64,000 bases of DNA from Natrinema altunense. GTDB taxonomy: Archaea; Halobacteriota; Halobacteria; Halobacteriales; Natrialbaceae. Location of the stretch: assembly GCF_000731985.1 (NCBI RefSeq), contig NZ_JNCS01000010.1:62001-126000 (forward strand). The letters run 5' to 3'. The notes under the pieces are model-generated. The model did not search any database. It worked only from the letters and a program-made list of their open reading frames with translations, and was not told where the DNA came from. A program made the translations under genes and the position numbers. Each line of letters opens with the position of its first letter. Positions within the stretch are counted from its first letter, which is position 1. Shown in pieces: positions 51,146 to 59,534 of the stretch.

Positions 51146-53347
51146 CTACCCGCCGCGATCGGTCGGTTCCGATCGAGCCCCGCGGTCATCGTCGGTGCGT
51201 CGATCGCACAACTGCCCCACGGCCTCGAGCACGCGCTCGGCCTCGGCTGACGAAACGTCAGTCACGTCGAACGTCGCCCGTTCGTAGCGTTCGGTCACGG
51301 TCCGAAGGAGGGCGCGGTCGACCGTGTCGTCGTCGCTATCGGCCCCGTCCACCCTGCGATCGGTCCAGCGGCGGTAAAACTCCCAGTGGGTCAAGGCGGT
51401 ACTCGCGCCGCCGGCGTCGATGCGATCCGACAGGGCGTGGCGAACGGCCGTGTACGCCAACTCGACCGCCCTGTTGGGGCGGCCACGCGAGAGCGCATCG
51501 CGTCCGTGGTCGAGAACCGCGTCGGCGATCTCCGTGCCCGATCGCTCGGCTGCCGGGTTCGTCGCCGTGTCGGTCGCGGCGTCCCCGATCGACGCTGACT
51601 GACTCGAGCGGGGTGACCGGCCGCGTCGCCGCCATACGAATACGGTGGCTCCAAGGAGGATCAGCAGCCCGCCCCCCACGCCGAGCCACACCCACGCGGG
51701 AACCCCCCACCACGAACGGGCCTCGGTCGAGACCGTCACGGTCGCCGCCGCAGTGTCCGACGCGAGGTTCGATCCGGACCCGTCGTACGTCGCGACGATC
51801 GTTCCGTCGCCGTTGGCAGCCCCGGCGGGGACCGCGACGGTGGCAGAGAACGAACCGTCTGCGGCCGTCGTCACCGTCTCGAGCGTGGTGCCGCCCGCAT
51901 CCAGTCGGACCGGCCGTCCGGCGACCGGCGATCCGGCGGCCGTCTCGAGCGTGCCGTCGACCGCGACCGTTCGTTCGGCATCGCCGACGCGGGTCGCGGA
52001 GACGGTGACGTCGACCTCGGTTTCGCGGACCGTCACGTCCGTCGTCGCCGTCGTCCCGGCGAGCGCCCGGTCCTCGTAGCCGAGTCGGACGCCCAGTTCG
52101 CGCTCGCCGTCGGGGACCGTCGCGGGCACCTCGACGGCCGCCTCGAACGATCCATCCGCGGTCTCGGTCCGCCCGATTCGCTCGTCGCCGAGCGTCACCG
52201 CCAGCGGAACGCCGTCGACGGGAGTCTCGCCGACGTGGAGGTCGCCGCCGACGGTCGCGGTCTCGCCGTAGGCGATCTCGGCCGGCGTCTCGAGTCCCGA
52301 GACGGTAGGATCGTCCTGCTCGATCGAGACGTCGACGGCCGTCTCGCTGCCCAGATAGAGCGACTCGTTGGCCGGGACGTACTCGATCGCGAGCCGCTCC
52401 GTCGATACCGGTTCGGCCGTCGGGCGGTACTCGAACGCGAACGAGCCGTCGGCGGCCGTCTCGGTCCGGACGGAACCGTTTCCGACCGCGAGCCGGATCG
52501 TCTCGGACCCCACCGGCCGCCCGGTCGCCGTTCGCAGTTGTCCGGTGGCGGTCAGCGGTTCACTGAAGGAGATCGTCTCGCGCTCGGCGTCGACGGTGAG
52601 GGTGGTGGCCACGAACTCCGTCTCGCGGATCGTCGCCTGTTCGGCCCGGATCTCCTCGGTTACCGTCTCGATCGCCGCGTCGGCGCTCGAGAGGTTCTCG
52701 TCGGTTGCCGCCTCGAGATCGTCGTAGGTCGCACGTAACTCGCGGCTCGACTCGTTGATCGACGTCGCGAGCGTCTCGAGGTCGCGGGCGAGGGACCGTG
52801 CGCGCCCCTCGTCGCCGGCCGCCCGCGCCCGCTCGTACTCGGCTTTTGTCTCGTTGTACCGCCGAACCGCCTCGACGATCCGTCCCTGGCTCTCGCCTGC
52901 GAGTTCGAAGAGCGCCGCGTCGTTTTCGCCGGCCGTCGCCGCGGCGATCTCCGCGTATCGGTCGAGGGAGTCGGCGTACGACTCGTCGACGGATCGTGCC
53001 GCGCGCTGGTAGTCCTCATCTTCGAGGCTGAGCGCACTCCCCTCGAGATCGTCGACCAGTCGGGTCAGTAGTCGTCCCTCCAGTGCCTCGAGATCGCCGT
53101 CCGCGTCGTACTCGCGAGGGTTCCTGTGGCGAGGGGTGACGTTGGCGTCGGCGTCGTCGGCAGCCTGGAGGAGTCGGGACTGGGATATCTCGACGGCCGA
53201 TCCGGGAACGCCCGACGCGTGGGACGCGGGCGGAGGGCCCGCGAGGACGCCGGTACCGCTGCTCGCGAGCACGAGGAGGACGGTGACGAAGACGGCGCTA
53301 CCCGCACGCGAATCACTCACGCCCTCGCGTTCGTGCCCGGGATACAT
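51146..53347 (-). CDS. Secreted, membrane-anchored DUF4129-domain protein
   Basis: 733 residues. The N-terminal signal is VFVTVLLVLASSGTGVLAGP. Residues about 90-240 are long charged helices, coiled-coil-like (ELAGESQGRIVEAVRRYNET, LARDLETLATSINESSRELR). Then come about three Ig-like beta repeats ending in ...TETADGSF, TAADGSF type turns, a membrane span near residue 555-572 (AWVWLGVGGGLLILLGATVF), and a cytoplasmic DUF4129 domain (RPNRAVELAYTAVRHALSDR, ALTHWEFYRRWTDRR). DUF4129 proteins normally lie with DUF58/MoxR genes; here it is 20 kb away across the glycan island. It may sense or organise the cell surface (inference). Confidence 0.8.
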   Translation of the reverse strand: MYPGHEREGVSDSRAGSAVFVTVLLVLASSGTGVLAGPPPASHASGVPGSAVEISQSRLLQAADDADANVTPRHRNPREYDADGDLEALEGRLLTRLVDDLEGSALSLEDEDYQRAARSVDESYADSLDRYAEIAAATAGENDAALFELAGESQGRIVEAVRRYNETKAEYERARAAGDEGRARSLARDLETLATSINESSRELRATYDDLEAATDENLSSADAAIETVTEEIRAEQATIRETEFVATTLTVDAERETISFSEPLTATGQLRTATGRPVGSETIRLAVGNGSVRTETAADGSFAFEYRPTAEPVSTERLAIEYVPANESLYLGSETAVDVSIEQDDPTVSGLETPAEIAYGETATVGGDLHVGETPVDGVPLAVTLGDERIGRTETADGSFEAAVEVPATVPDGERELGVRLGYEDRALAGTTATTDVTVRETEVDVTVSATRVGDAERTVAVDGTLETAAGSPVAGRPVRLDAGGTTLETVTTAADGSFSATVAVPAGAANGDGTIVATYDGSGSNLASDTAAATVTVSTEARSWWGVPAWVWLGVGGGLLILLGATVFVWRRRGRSPRSSQSASIGDAATDTATNPAAERSGTEIADAVLDHGRDALSRGRPNRAVELAYTAVRHALSDRIDAGGASTALTHWEFYRRWTDRRVDGADSDDDTVDRALLRTVTERYERATFDVTDVSSAEAERVLEAVGQLCDRRTDDDRGARSEPTDRGG

Positions 53348-53865
53348 AGCTATGCGTTCAGTTCGCGCTCACTGCGCGTCCGCGGGAGGTCTCAGGACCG
53401 CCTTACTGCGCCCGTTTCTCGGACCGAAACCCAGCCCCGACTCCGGGACACGCGGCGGTTACGAGTGGGCTCGTCCGGACCGGGGACGGACCCGCTCGCA
53501 ACCGTCACGTTATCGACTCGTCGTGTCCGTAGCACTGCCCTACAGACATCGATCTATAATATCTCGTAACTGTATCGAACACTGATGGTACAGGAAGGAA
53601 ACGGACGGCGACCGAATCCGGAGCCGCGTTCGTCACCGCCCGAAACGCCGTATTCGGCCCGTCTCGCGCACGAGGTGGACGTGGTTCGGTTCCCGTACGA
53701 TCGAGATGCGTGCTCGAGGCCGTTCACCGATGACCGGGCCCCCGCGCTACCTGCCGGTCCGCACGCCGTTTTCGAGGGCCGTCCGCACCGCCGAATCCCG
53801 TCATTTGACGGCGCGGAGGGACCGGAAACGGGAGGTTTTTGCGCCGGCCGTCCCAACGGGTGCAC
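53348..53865. other. Intergenic region, no supported gene
   Basis: 518 bases. A TATA-like tctataatatc at about 53550-53560 lies about 28 bases before an ATG at 53585, but the 106-codon frame that follows is Arg/Pro-rich, overlaps the start of the next gene out of frame and shows no recognisable feature. It could drive a non-coding RNA. A T-run (aggtttttgc, 53832-53841) is placed about 28 bases before the ATG at 53866 and probably serves that gene. Confidence 0.4.
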
Positions 53866-54948
53866 ATGGCGCAGGCAACACAGGAGTTCGGCGAATGGCC
53901 GTTGAAACGCCTGATGACGGAGGTCGTCGGCTCGGGCCCCAAATCGGCCGACGACATGACCCGCGCGCAGGCTCGCGAGGCCTTCCAGCGGATTCTGTCG
54001 GGCGAGCCGGACGCGACCACGCTCGGCGCGTTCTGGCTGGCCAACCGCTGGAAGCGCAACAATCCCGAGGAGCTGGCGGCCTACACCGACGTCATGCGCG
54101 AGGAATCGGTCGTTACCGCCGAGCCCGACGCCGATCCGGTCGACTGCGGCGCGAACTACGACGGCAAGGATACGTCCGCGATTCTCGGCGTCGGTGCCGG
54201 CGTCGTCGCCGCCGCCGCGGGCACGCCGGTCGTCGTCCACTCCGGCGACTACGTTCCCTCCCAGAAAGCGACGGCGTACAAACACGTCCTCGAGGAACTC
54301 GGCGTTCGTACCGAACTCGAGGCGACCGAAAGCGCCGACATGGTCGACGAAACCGGCTTTGGCTTCTACTACCAGCCCGCGTTCAACCCCGGCGTCGACG
54401 ACCTTTACGATCGACGCGATCGAATGGGCGTTCGGACGTTCGTCAACACCATCGAGACCGTCGCCAACCCCGCGAACGCCGATGTCCATCTGGGTTCGTT
54501 CTACCACCTCGCGTTCGCCAAGAAGCTGACCGACCTCATCACGGAAAGCGACCAGCTCGAGTACTCCCGTGCGATCTTTTTCCAGGGGATGGAGGGGTAC
54601 GACGACATCCGCCCCGGCTACACGAAGGTCGCCGAATGGGATCGAGCCGGCGACGACGGTGAGGAATCCTTCGCGGACTACGAGATCGAGACCGCCGCGT
54701 ACGGCATGGAAATGGAGCGATCGGACCTCGCGGTCGACGACATGGCGACCGACTCCGCGTCGATCACCGAGGCGGTCCTCGCCGGCGACCGCGACGATCA
54801 CTTCGCCGACGCGATCGCCCTCAACGGCGCGTTCAGGATGTACGCCCGTCAGGACGTCGACAGCTTGGAAGACGGCCTCGAGCAGGCCCGCGGCGTTATC
54901 GCCGACGGCAGCGCGCAGGCCGTCCTCGAGGAGCTACAGGCGTTCTGA
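53866..54948 (+). CDS. Anthranilate phosphoribosyltransferase-like (TrpD2/YbiB-type) protein
   Basis: 360 residues from the ATG at 53866. It resembles the second anthranilate-phosphoribosyltransferase family: an N-terminal helical domain (WPLKRLMTEVVGSGPKSADD, AREAFQRILSGEPDATTLGA), then a nucleoside-phosphorylase-type fold with DCGANYDGKDTSAILGVGAG, VVHSGDYVPSQKATAYKHVL, GFYYQPAFNPGVDDLYDRRD and VGFRTFVNTIE-like NTIETVANPANADVHLGSFY. The canonical TrpD glycine loop is altered (GANYDGKDTS), as in TrpD2 proteins that bind nucleic acid rather than anthranilate. No trp genes are nearby. Function is uncertain. Confidence 0.78.
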   Translation: MAQATQEFGEWPLKRLMTEVVGSGPKSADDMTRAQAREAFQRILSGEPDATTLGAFWLANRWKRNNPEELAAYTDVMREESVVTAEPDADPVDCGANYDGKDTSAILGVGAGVVAAAAGTPVVVHSGDYVPSQKATAYKHVLEELGVRTELEATESADMVDETGFGFYYQPAFNPGVDDLYDRRDRMGVRTFVNTIETVANPANADVHLGSFYHLAFAKKLTDLITESDQLEYSRAIFFQGMEGYDDIRPGYTKVAEWDRAGDDGEESFADYEIETAAYGMEMERSDLAVDDMATDSASITEAVLAGDRDDHFADAIALNGAFRMYARQDVDSLEDGLEQARGVIADGSAQAVLEELQAF

Positions 54949-55181
54949 GCGACCGGAGACTACCAGATTTTCCCGGGACTCGTTTCGTCGCCGCTCGCCC
55001 CTGCATCGATCATCTTCTCGCTTCCCGTACGGGTTTCCGATCGTGACGGTTTTCGTATCGTTTCGGGACGGGGATCTCGGTCGGCGGCCGGCGGTCGCTG
55101 TCCCCACGGGCGGTCGGAGTCGCCGCCGGAAGCGGGAGCCGAACCGGACACCTTTTTGATCGGTGCCCGTGACCGTCACCC

Positions 55182-55979
55182 ATGGACGAATCACTCGAGA
55201 CAGTGCTGGTGGCGTTCGACGAGGATCGCGGGGTCGGCACGCTCACGATGCACCGCCCGGATGCGCTGAACGCCCTGAACGCACAGTTGCGAGCCGATAT
55301 CGTCGCGGGGCTCGAACTGCTCGAGGAACGGAACGAGGAAACCGATGGCGTCGCCCTGCGCGCCGTGGTGCTCGAGGGGGCCGGCGAGAAGGCCTTCTGT
55401 GCCGGTGCGGACGTCGGCGGCTTCTCCGATGAATCAGCCGGCGGCTCCTCGGCACGGTCCCACTACGACGTCATCCGGGAGTTCCCCGCGCCCGTCGTCG
55501 CGAAGATCGACGGCTACTGTCTGGGCGGCGGCCTCGAGACCGCGCTGGCCTGTGACTTCCGGCTGGCAAGCGAGGGCTCCACCTTTGGCTTCCCCGAAGT
55601 CTCCCTCGGGATCCTGCCCGGTGCCGGCGGGGTCCAGTACGTCAGCAAGCTGGCCAGTCCCGCCGTCGCGAAGGAACTCGCGATGACCGGCGACCACATC
55701 TCCGCGACGCGGGCGGACGAGGAGGGAATCATCAACCACGTCTACGCCGACGACGAGTTCGACGACGCGGTCGACGAGTTCGTCACCGACCTTGCCGGCC
55801 AGGCACCGCTGGCGGTGCAGGCGATCAAGCAATCCGCCGACATGGCCGTTCACAGCGGGCTCGAGGAGGGAATTGCGTACGACTACCAGCTCTTCAAGCG
55901 GCTCCTCGAGACCGAGGACCACGCGGAGGGGGCGGCGGCGTTCGCCGAGGATCGCGAGCCCGAATTCGACGGGAAATAG
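55182..55979 (+). CDS. Enoyl-CoA hydratase/isomerase family protein
   Basis: 265 residues, the standard crotonase length. Motifs are LTMHRPDALNALNAQLRADI, LEGAGEKAFCAGADVGGFSD (oxyanion hole), VAKIDGYCLGGGLETALACD, FRLASEGSTFGFPEVSLGIL and LPGAGGVQYVSKLASPAVAK. A Glu is present in FPEVSLG in the second active-site position; the residue preceding ETALACD supplies GGGLE. It hydrates 2-enoyl-CoA or isomerises it in beta-oxidation. A TATA-like cctttttgat is centred about 26 bases before the ATG. It is followed by a convergent, damaged 3-hydroxyacyl-CoA dehydrogenase gene. Confidence 0.9.
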   Translation: MDESLETVLVAFDEDRGVGTLTMHRPDALNALNAQLRADIVAGLELLEERNEETDGVALRAVVLEGAGEKAFCAGADVGGFSDESAGGSSARSHYDVIREFPAPVVAKIDGYCLGGGLETALACDFRLASEGSTFGFPEVSLGILPGAGGVQYVSKLASPAVAKELAMTGDHISATRADEEGIINHVYADDEFDDAVDEFVTDLAGQAPLAVQAIKQSADMAVHSGLEEGIAYDYQLFKRLLETEDHAEGAAAFAEDREPEFDGK

Positions 55980-56087
55980 CGGGAACGACGAACGGACGGC
56001 GTCCCACTCCGGATCGATTTCGCCACCGCATCCGGTTGGTCGACCGAAACGAGACGACCATCCGCAACGACTGGCGGAACCGACCCC

Positions 56088-56827
56088 TCAGTCCCACTCC
56101 TCGCCGATGCCGCGCAGCGAGAACGGGCCGACGGGGAGGTTGTACCCCTCCTCGAGCGCTTTATCGACTTGCGATTCAGTCGCGATCCCTTCGTCGACGA
56201 TCTTCCGGGCCTCCTCGCGTATTGCCGCGTGACAGCGGTTGGCGATGAAGCCGTAGGAGCCGGGGTCGTCGTCGATTGTGACGCTGGTCTTGCCGAGTTC
56301 GTCGACCAGGTCCTCGGCGCGCGCGCGACGACGGCCGCGTCGGTCTGGGGTGTCCGGACGATTTCGACCATCGACATGATCGGCACCGGGTTGAAGAAGT
56401 GCGTGACCGCGACGCGCGAGGGGTCGGCGACGCCGTTGGCGATCGTGGTCACGGAAAACCCGCTCGTGTTCGAGTACAGCGGCTGGTCGTCCGTGACCGA
56501 GTCCAGATCGCGGAAGACCTCCCCTTTGATCGCGAGGTCCTCCGTCACCGCCTCGATTGTGAAGTCGGTCCCGTCGGTCGCCGCGTCGAGATCCGTCGTG
56601 AACGTCAGCCGCTCGAGGACTGCGGCTTTCTCGTCCTCGGAGAGGTAGCCGCCCTCGACGGCGTCGTCGAGGCCGTAGTTGCCCGAGACGACGCGCTCGC
56701 GGGCCTCCGCGGCCAGTTCCTCGGTGATCTCCCGGACGGCTACCTCGTAACCGCTACGTGCGAGTACCTGTGCGATACCGGCGCCCATGATGCCGCCGCC
56801 GACGACGGCAGCGCTCTTTTGTGCCAT
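56088..56827 (-). pseudogene. 3-hydroxyacyl-CoA dehydrogenase with a frameshift in a GC repeat
   Basis: From the ATG at 56827 the frame reads AAVVGGGIMGAGIAQVLARS, YSNTSGFSVTTIANG, then VTHFFNPVPIMSMVEIVRTP and TDAAVVARA, a normal NAD-binding domain with catalytic-loop His. After a (GC)5 tract at 56317-56327 the frame changes and the homologous protein continues in another frame as EDLVDELGKTSVTIDDD, GSYGFIANRCHAAIREEARK and NLPVGPFSLRGIGEEWD, stopping at 56088. The span is 740 bases, one reading-frame step off. Removing two bases restores about 245 residues, still shorter than the 280-290 usual for the family. It may be a real pseudogene, phase-variable tract or sequencing error. Confidence 0.82.
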
Positions 56828-57048
56828 GCAACCACCCGACATGGGTATCGACGTAGCTCTTGTCAACGATCGCGGCAACCGGCGACGGCCACCGGAACCG
56901 CCGGGCCGGGAGCGGCCGGAATCGCAACGACACGACGGAGTGGTGGCTACGAGCGCATCGACGAGAACACCCGCCAGAAGGGCTCTCGAGCGCCCTGTCG
57001 GATTTCATGCCGGCCGGCTCGATGGAGTCGTAACGACAGCTGGTACAC

Positions 57049-57056
57049 ATTTAATA
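57049..57056 (+). promoter_or_regulatory. TATA box of the R2lox gene
   Basis: atttaata, centred about 26 bases before the ATG at 57079, is the best-formed TATA box in this block and implies a leaderless transcript. Confidence 0.6.
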
Positions 57057-57078
57057 GCCGCGGCACATAGCATGAGAT

Positions 57079-58008
57079 ATGGCAACTGAGTACACGCCAA
57101 CCGAGATGATGGACCGGGAATCACGATCGAACCGCTACTATCGCAACGCGGTCGAACGCCACTGGGACCCCGGCGAGATCGACCTCGAGCGCGACGTCGA
57201 GAACCTGCTCGCGTTCATCGACGCGGAGACCGACGACAGGGAGTCGTGGTACGGGATGCTTAACGGGATCGCGAAGTTCGGGGCGGGCGAGGACGCGGTC
57301 ACGGAGGAGCTCGCGCCGCTGGGGACGGTCCTCGACGACATCGACGACCAGTTGTTCCTGACGACGCAGCTGTACGAGGAGGCCAAACACGCCGACTTCT
57401 TCGATCGGTACTGGCGCGAGGTCGTCTGGACGGTCGAGGACGAGTTGGGGTGGGAGCGATCGAACCCGCGTCACGACCGGTGGTTCAACGATCCTTACAT
57501 CGAACTGTTCGACCGCAACCGGCGAGCGCAGCGCCGACTCCTCGAGGAGGACACCCCGGAAACCCGTGCGAAGGCCTACTGTCATTACCATCTCACGGTG
57601 GAAGGCATCCTCGCACAGACGGGATACTACGGGATGCAGACCTCCTACGGCGGCGAGTTCGACGAGCTGCCACATCTGCCGGGGCTCGTCCAGGGCTTTA
57701 CCAAGATCCGCAGCGACGAAGGTCGCCACGTCGGCTTCGGGATGAACCAGCTCAAGAAGCTCATCGCCGAGGGGGTCGACCCTCATCTCATCGAGGAGAC
57801 CGTCGAAGACCTGCTCCCGCTCGTCCAGGGAATCACGGAGGACGACCGGTATCAGGCCGACGACCCCGAGGAGCGCGTCGGGCTCGACGACGGACAGTTA
57901 GCCGAGTACGCGGTCACGAAGCACACCGATCGGATGCGACAGATCACGGACGCCGCGGCGGACATTCCGGACGTCGACGAACTGGTATCGCTCGAGGGTG
58001 ACGATTGA
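57079..58008 (+). CDS. R2-like ligand-binding oxidase (R2lox)
   Basis: 309 residues, ferritin-like four-helix-bundle fold. Metal-ligand residues are in the expected order: Glu71 (GEDAV), Glu101 and His104 (YEEAKHADF), Glu175 (HLTVEG), Glu214 and His217 (SDEGRHVGF). Val74 lies three residues after the first Glu and Tyr170 five before the fourth ligand, the spacing of the Val-Tyr ether crosslink pair in characterised R2lox proteins. That separates it from class I ribonucleotide reductase R2, the common annotation. Known R2lox proteins hold a Mn/Fe site and bind a long-chain fatty acid. The neighbours are acyl-CoA genes, consistent with oxidation of a lipid-like substrate. Confidence 0.88.
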   Translation: MATEYTPTEMMDRESRSNRYYRNAVERHWDPGEIDLERDVENLLAFIDAETDDRESWYGMLNGIAKFGAGEDAVTEELAPLGTVLDDIDDQLFLTTQLYEEAKHADFFDRYWREVVWTVEDELGWERSNPRHDRWFNDPYIELFDRNRRAQRRLLEEDTPETRAKAYCHYHLTVEGILAQTGYYGMQTSYGGEFDELPHLPGLVQGFTKIRSDEGRHVGFGMNQLKKLIAEGVDPHLIEETVEDLLPLVQGITEDDRYQADDPEERVGLDDGQLAEYAVTKHTDRMRQITDAAADIPDVDELVSLEGDD

Positions 58009-58089
58009 CGCCGCGAGACGAACCGACGGTTCCGGTCCCGACGCGACCGGCGACAGTAGGCTTTTGAGGGCGGATCGAAACGTGGGACC

Positions 58090-59253
58090 ATGCAGCTCGA
58101 TTCGGTGCGGATACTCGATCTGTCGCGCCTGTTACCCGGGCCGTACGCGACGCAACTGCTCGCCGATGCGGGCGCGGACGTCATCAAAATTGAGGACACG
58201 GACAGGGGAGACTACGCCCGCGATATCCCGCCGACGACCGACCGGGGCGTCGGCGCGCTGTTCGAAAGCGTCAATCGGGGCAAGCGCAGTATCGCGCTCG
58301 ACCTGAAGTCGGGGGCCGGCCGCGAGGCGTTCTACGAACTCGTCGCGGACGCGGACGTCGTCTTCGAGCAGTTCCGACCGGGTGTCGCCGACCGGCTCGA
58401 GATCGAGTACGAGACGCTCCGCGAGTACAACGACGACCTCGTCTACTGCTCGCTGTCGGGCTACGGGGGGACTGGGCCGTACGCCGAGCGCGCGGGACAC
58501 GATCTCAACTACGTTGGTATGGCCGGATTACTCGATATGACTCGGGAGGACGAGTCGATGGCCCCGCAGCTCCCGGGCTACCAGATCGGGGACCTCGGCG
58601 GCGGGCTGTTCGCGGCCTTTTCGATCGTCGGCGGGCTGCTGTCGCGGGAGCTGGGCAACGGCGGCGAATACGTCGACGTGGCGATGACTGATGTGGTCGC
58701 CTCCTTTTCGCAGGCCGTCGCCCACGACGCGCTCACGGGCGGCGATCCCCGGCCCGGCGAGACCCCGCTCACCGGGACGTTCCCCTGGTACGACGTGTAC
58801 GAGACCGCCGACGGGCGATACGTGACCCTCGCGGCGCTCGAGCCGAAGTTCTGGGCCGCCTTCTGCGAGGAGGTCGGCCGCGAGGAGTTGATCGACGCTC
58901 ACGGCACCGACGAGCCGGCCGAGCTGGCGGCCGTCCGCGAGGAACTCGCGGCGCTGTTCGCGAGCCGGTCGCGGGATGCGTGGCTCGCGGACCTGAGCGA
59001 GGAGACGACGGTCGGGCCGGTGTGTACGCCGGCCGAAGCCCTCGAGCACCCCCAACTCGAGGCTCGCGGACTGATCGAACGGCCCGCGGACGCGCCGCCG
59101 CGGATCGGCTTTCCCGCGAGGGGGTCGAACGTGCCCGAAACCCATGACGAATCGATCCCGGAGCATGGGGAACACACCGACCAACTGCTCGCGTCGGTCG
59201 GGTACGACGAAAGCGAGCGGGCTGCCCTTCGCGACGCGGACGTCATCCGTTGA
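58090..59253 (+). CDS. CaiB/BaiF family (type III) CoA transferase
   Basis: 387 residues. The N-terminus MQLDSVRILDLSRLLPGPYA and LLADAGADVIKIEDTDRGDY, then LDLKSGAGREAFYELVADAD, VFEQFRPGVADRLEIEYETL, YCSLSGYGGTGPYAERAGHD and NYVGMAGLLDMTREDE are characteristic; the catalytic Asp is expected in the LLDMT segment. It transfers CoA between acyl-CoA and free acid, or acts as a racemase in the AMACR branch. A TATA-like cttttgaggg is centred about 26 bases upstream. It follows R2lox by 81 bases on the same strand, so substrate activation of an oxidised acid is a plausible joint role. Confidence 0.9.
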   Translation: MQLDSVRILDLSRLLPGPYATQLLADAGADVIKIEDTDRGDYARDIPPTTDRGVGALFESVNRGKRSIALDLKSGAGREAFYELVADADVVFEQFRPGVADRLEIEYETLREYNDDLVYCSLSGYGGTGPYAERAGHDLNYVGMAGLLDMTREDESMAPQLPGYQIGDLGGGLFAAFSIVGGLLSRELGNGGEYVDVAMTDVVASFSQAVAHDALTGGDPRPGETPLTGTFPWYDVYETADGRYVTLAALEPKFWAAFCEEVGREELIDAHGTDEPAELAAVREELAALFASRSRDAWLADLSEETTVGPVCTPAEALEHPQLEARGLIERPADAPPRIGFPARGSNVPETHDESIPEHGEHTDQLLASVGYDESERAALRDADVIR

Positions 59254-59327
59254 CGGCCCGTTGTCTCGTCACGAGGACGCACTCGTCCCCAAATCATACG
59301 GTACTGGACAGAATAGAGGGGACGATC

Positions 59328-59534
59328 ATGAATGATGTTGAGTTAATACTTGGCGAGCCCCTCAAGCGGGCGGTCGACCTGTTCCCCGCCCGGGAACTGG
59401 TGACGAAACTGCCCGACGGGAGCACGCACCGGTACACGTACGTCGACGCCGCCGAGTGGATCAACCAACTCGCGGGAGCGCTCGACGACCTCGGTCTCGA
59501 GGCGGACGATCACCGATGGAATCCACTATGGTAG
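59328..59534 (+). pseudogene. N-terminal remnant of an acyl-CoA synthetase (FadD-like)
   Basis: 68 residues: MNDVELILGEPLKRAVDLFP, followed by ARELVTKLPDGSTHRYTYVD and NQLAGALDDLGLEADDHRWN, ending in a stop. This is the opening about 60 residues of a long-chain acyl-CoA ligase, after which the sequence leaves the family just before the position where GDRV-type residues are expected. The missing 450 residues, including all AMP-binding motifs, are absent here. Its stop codon overlaps the start of the acyl-CoA dehydrogenase. A deletion joining it to the next gene is the simplest explanation. Confidence 0.7.

Noticed and set aside
53585-53905. 106-codon frame with a TATA-like upstream element
   Set aside because: The protein is Pro/Arg-rich and overlaps the well-supported start of the TrpD2-like gene. 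It lacks any recognisable feature.
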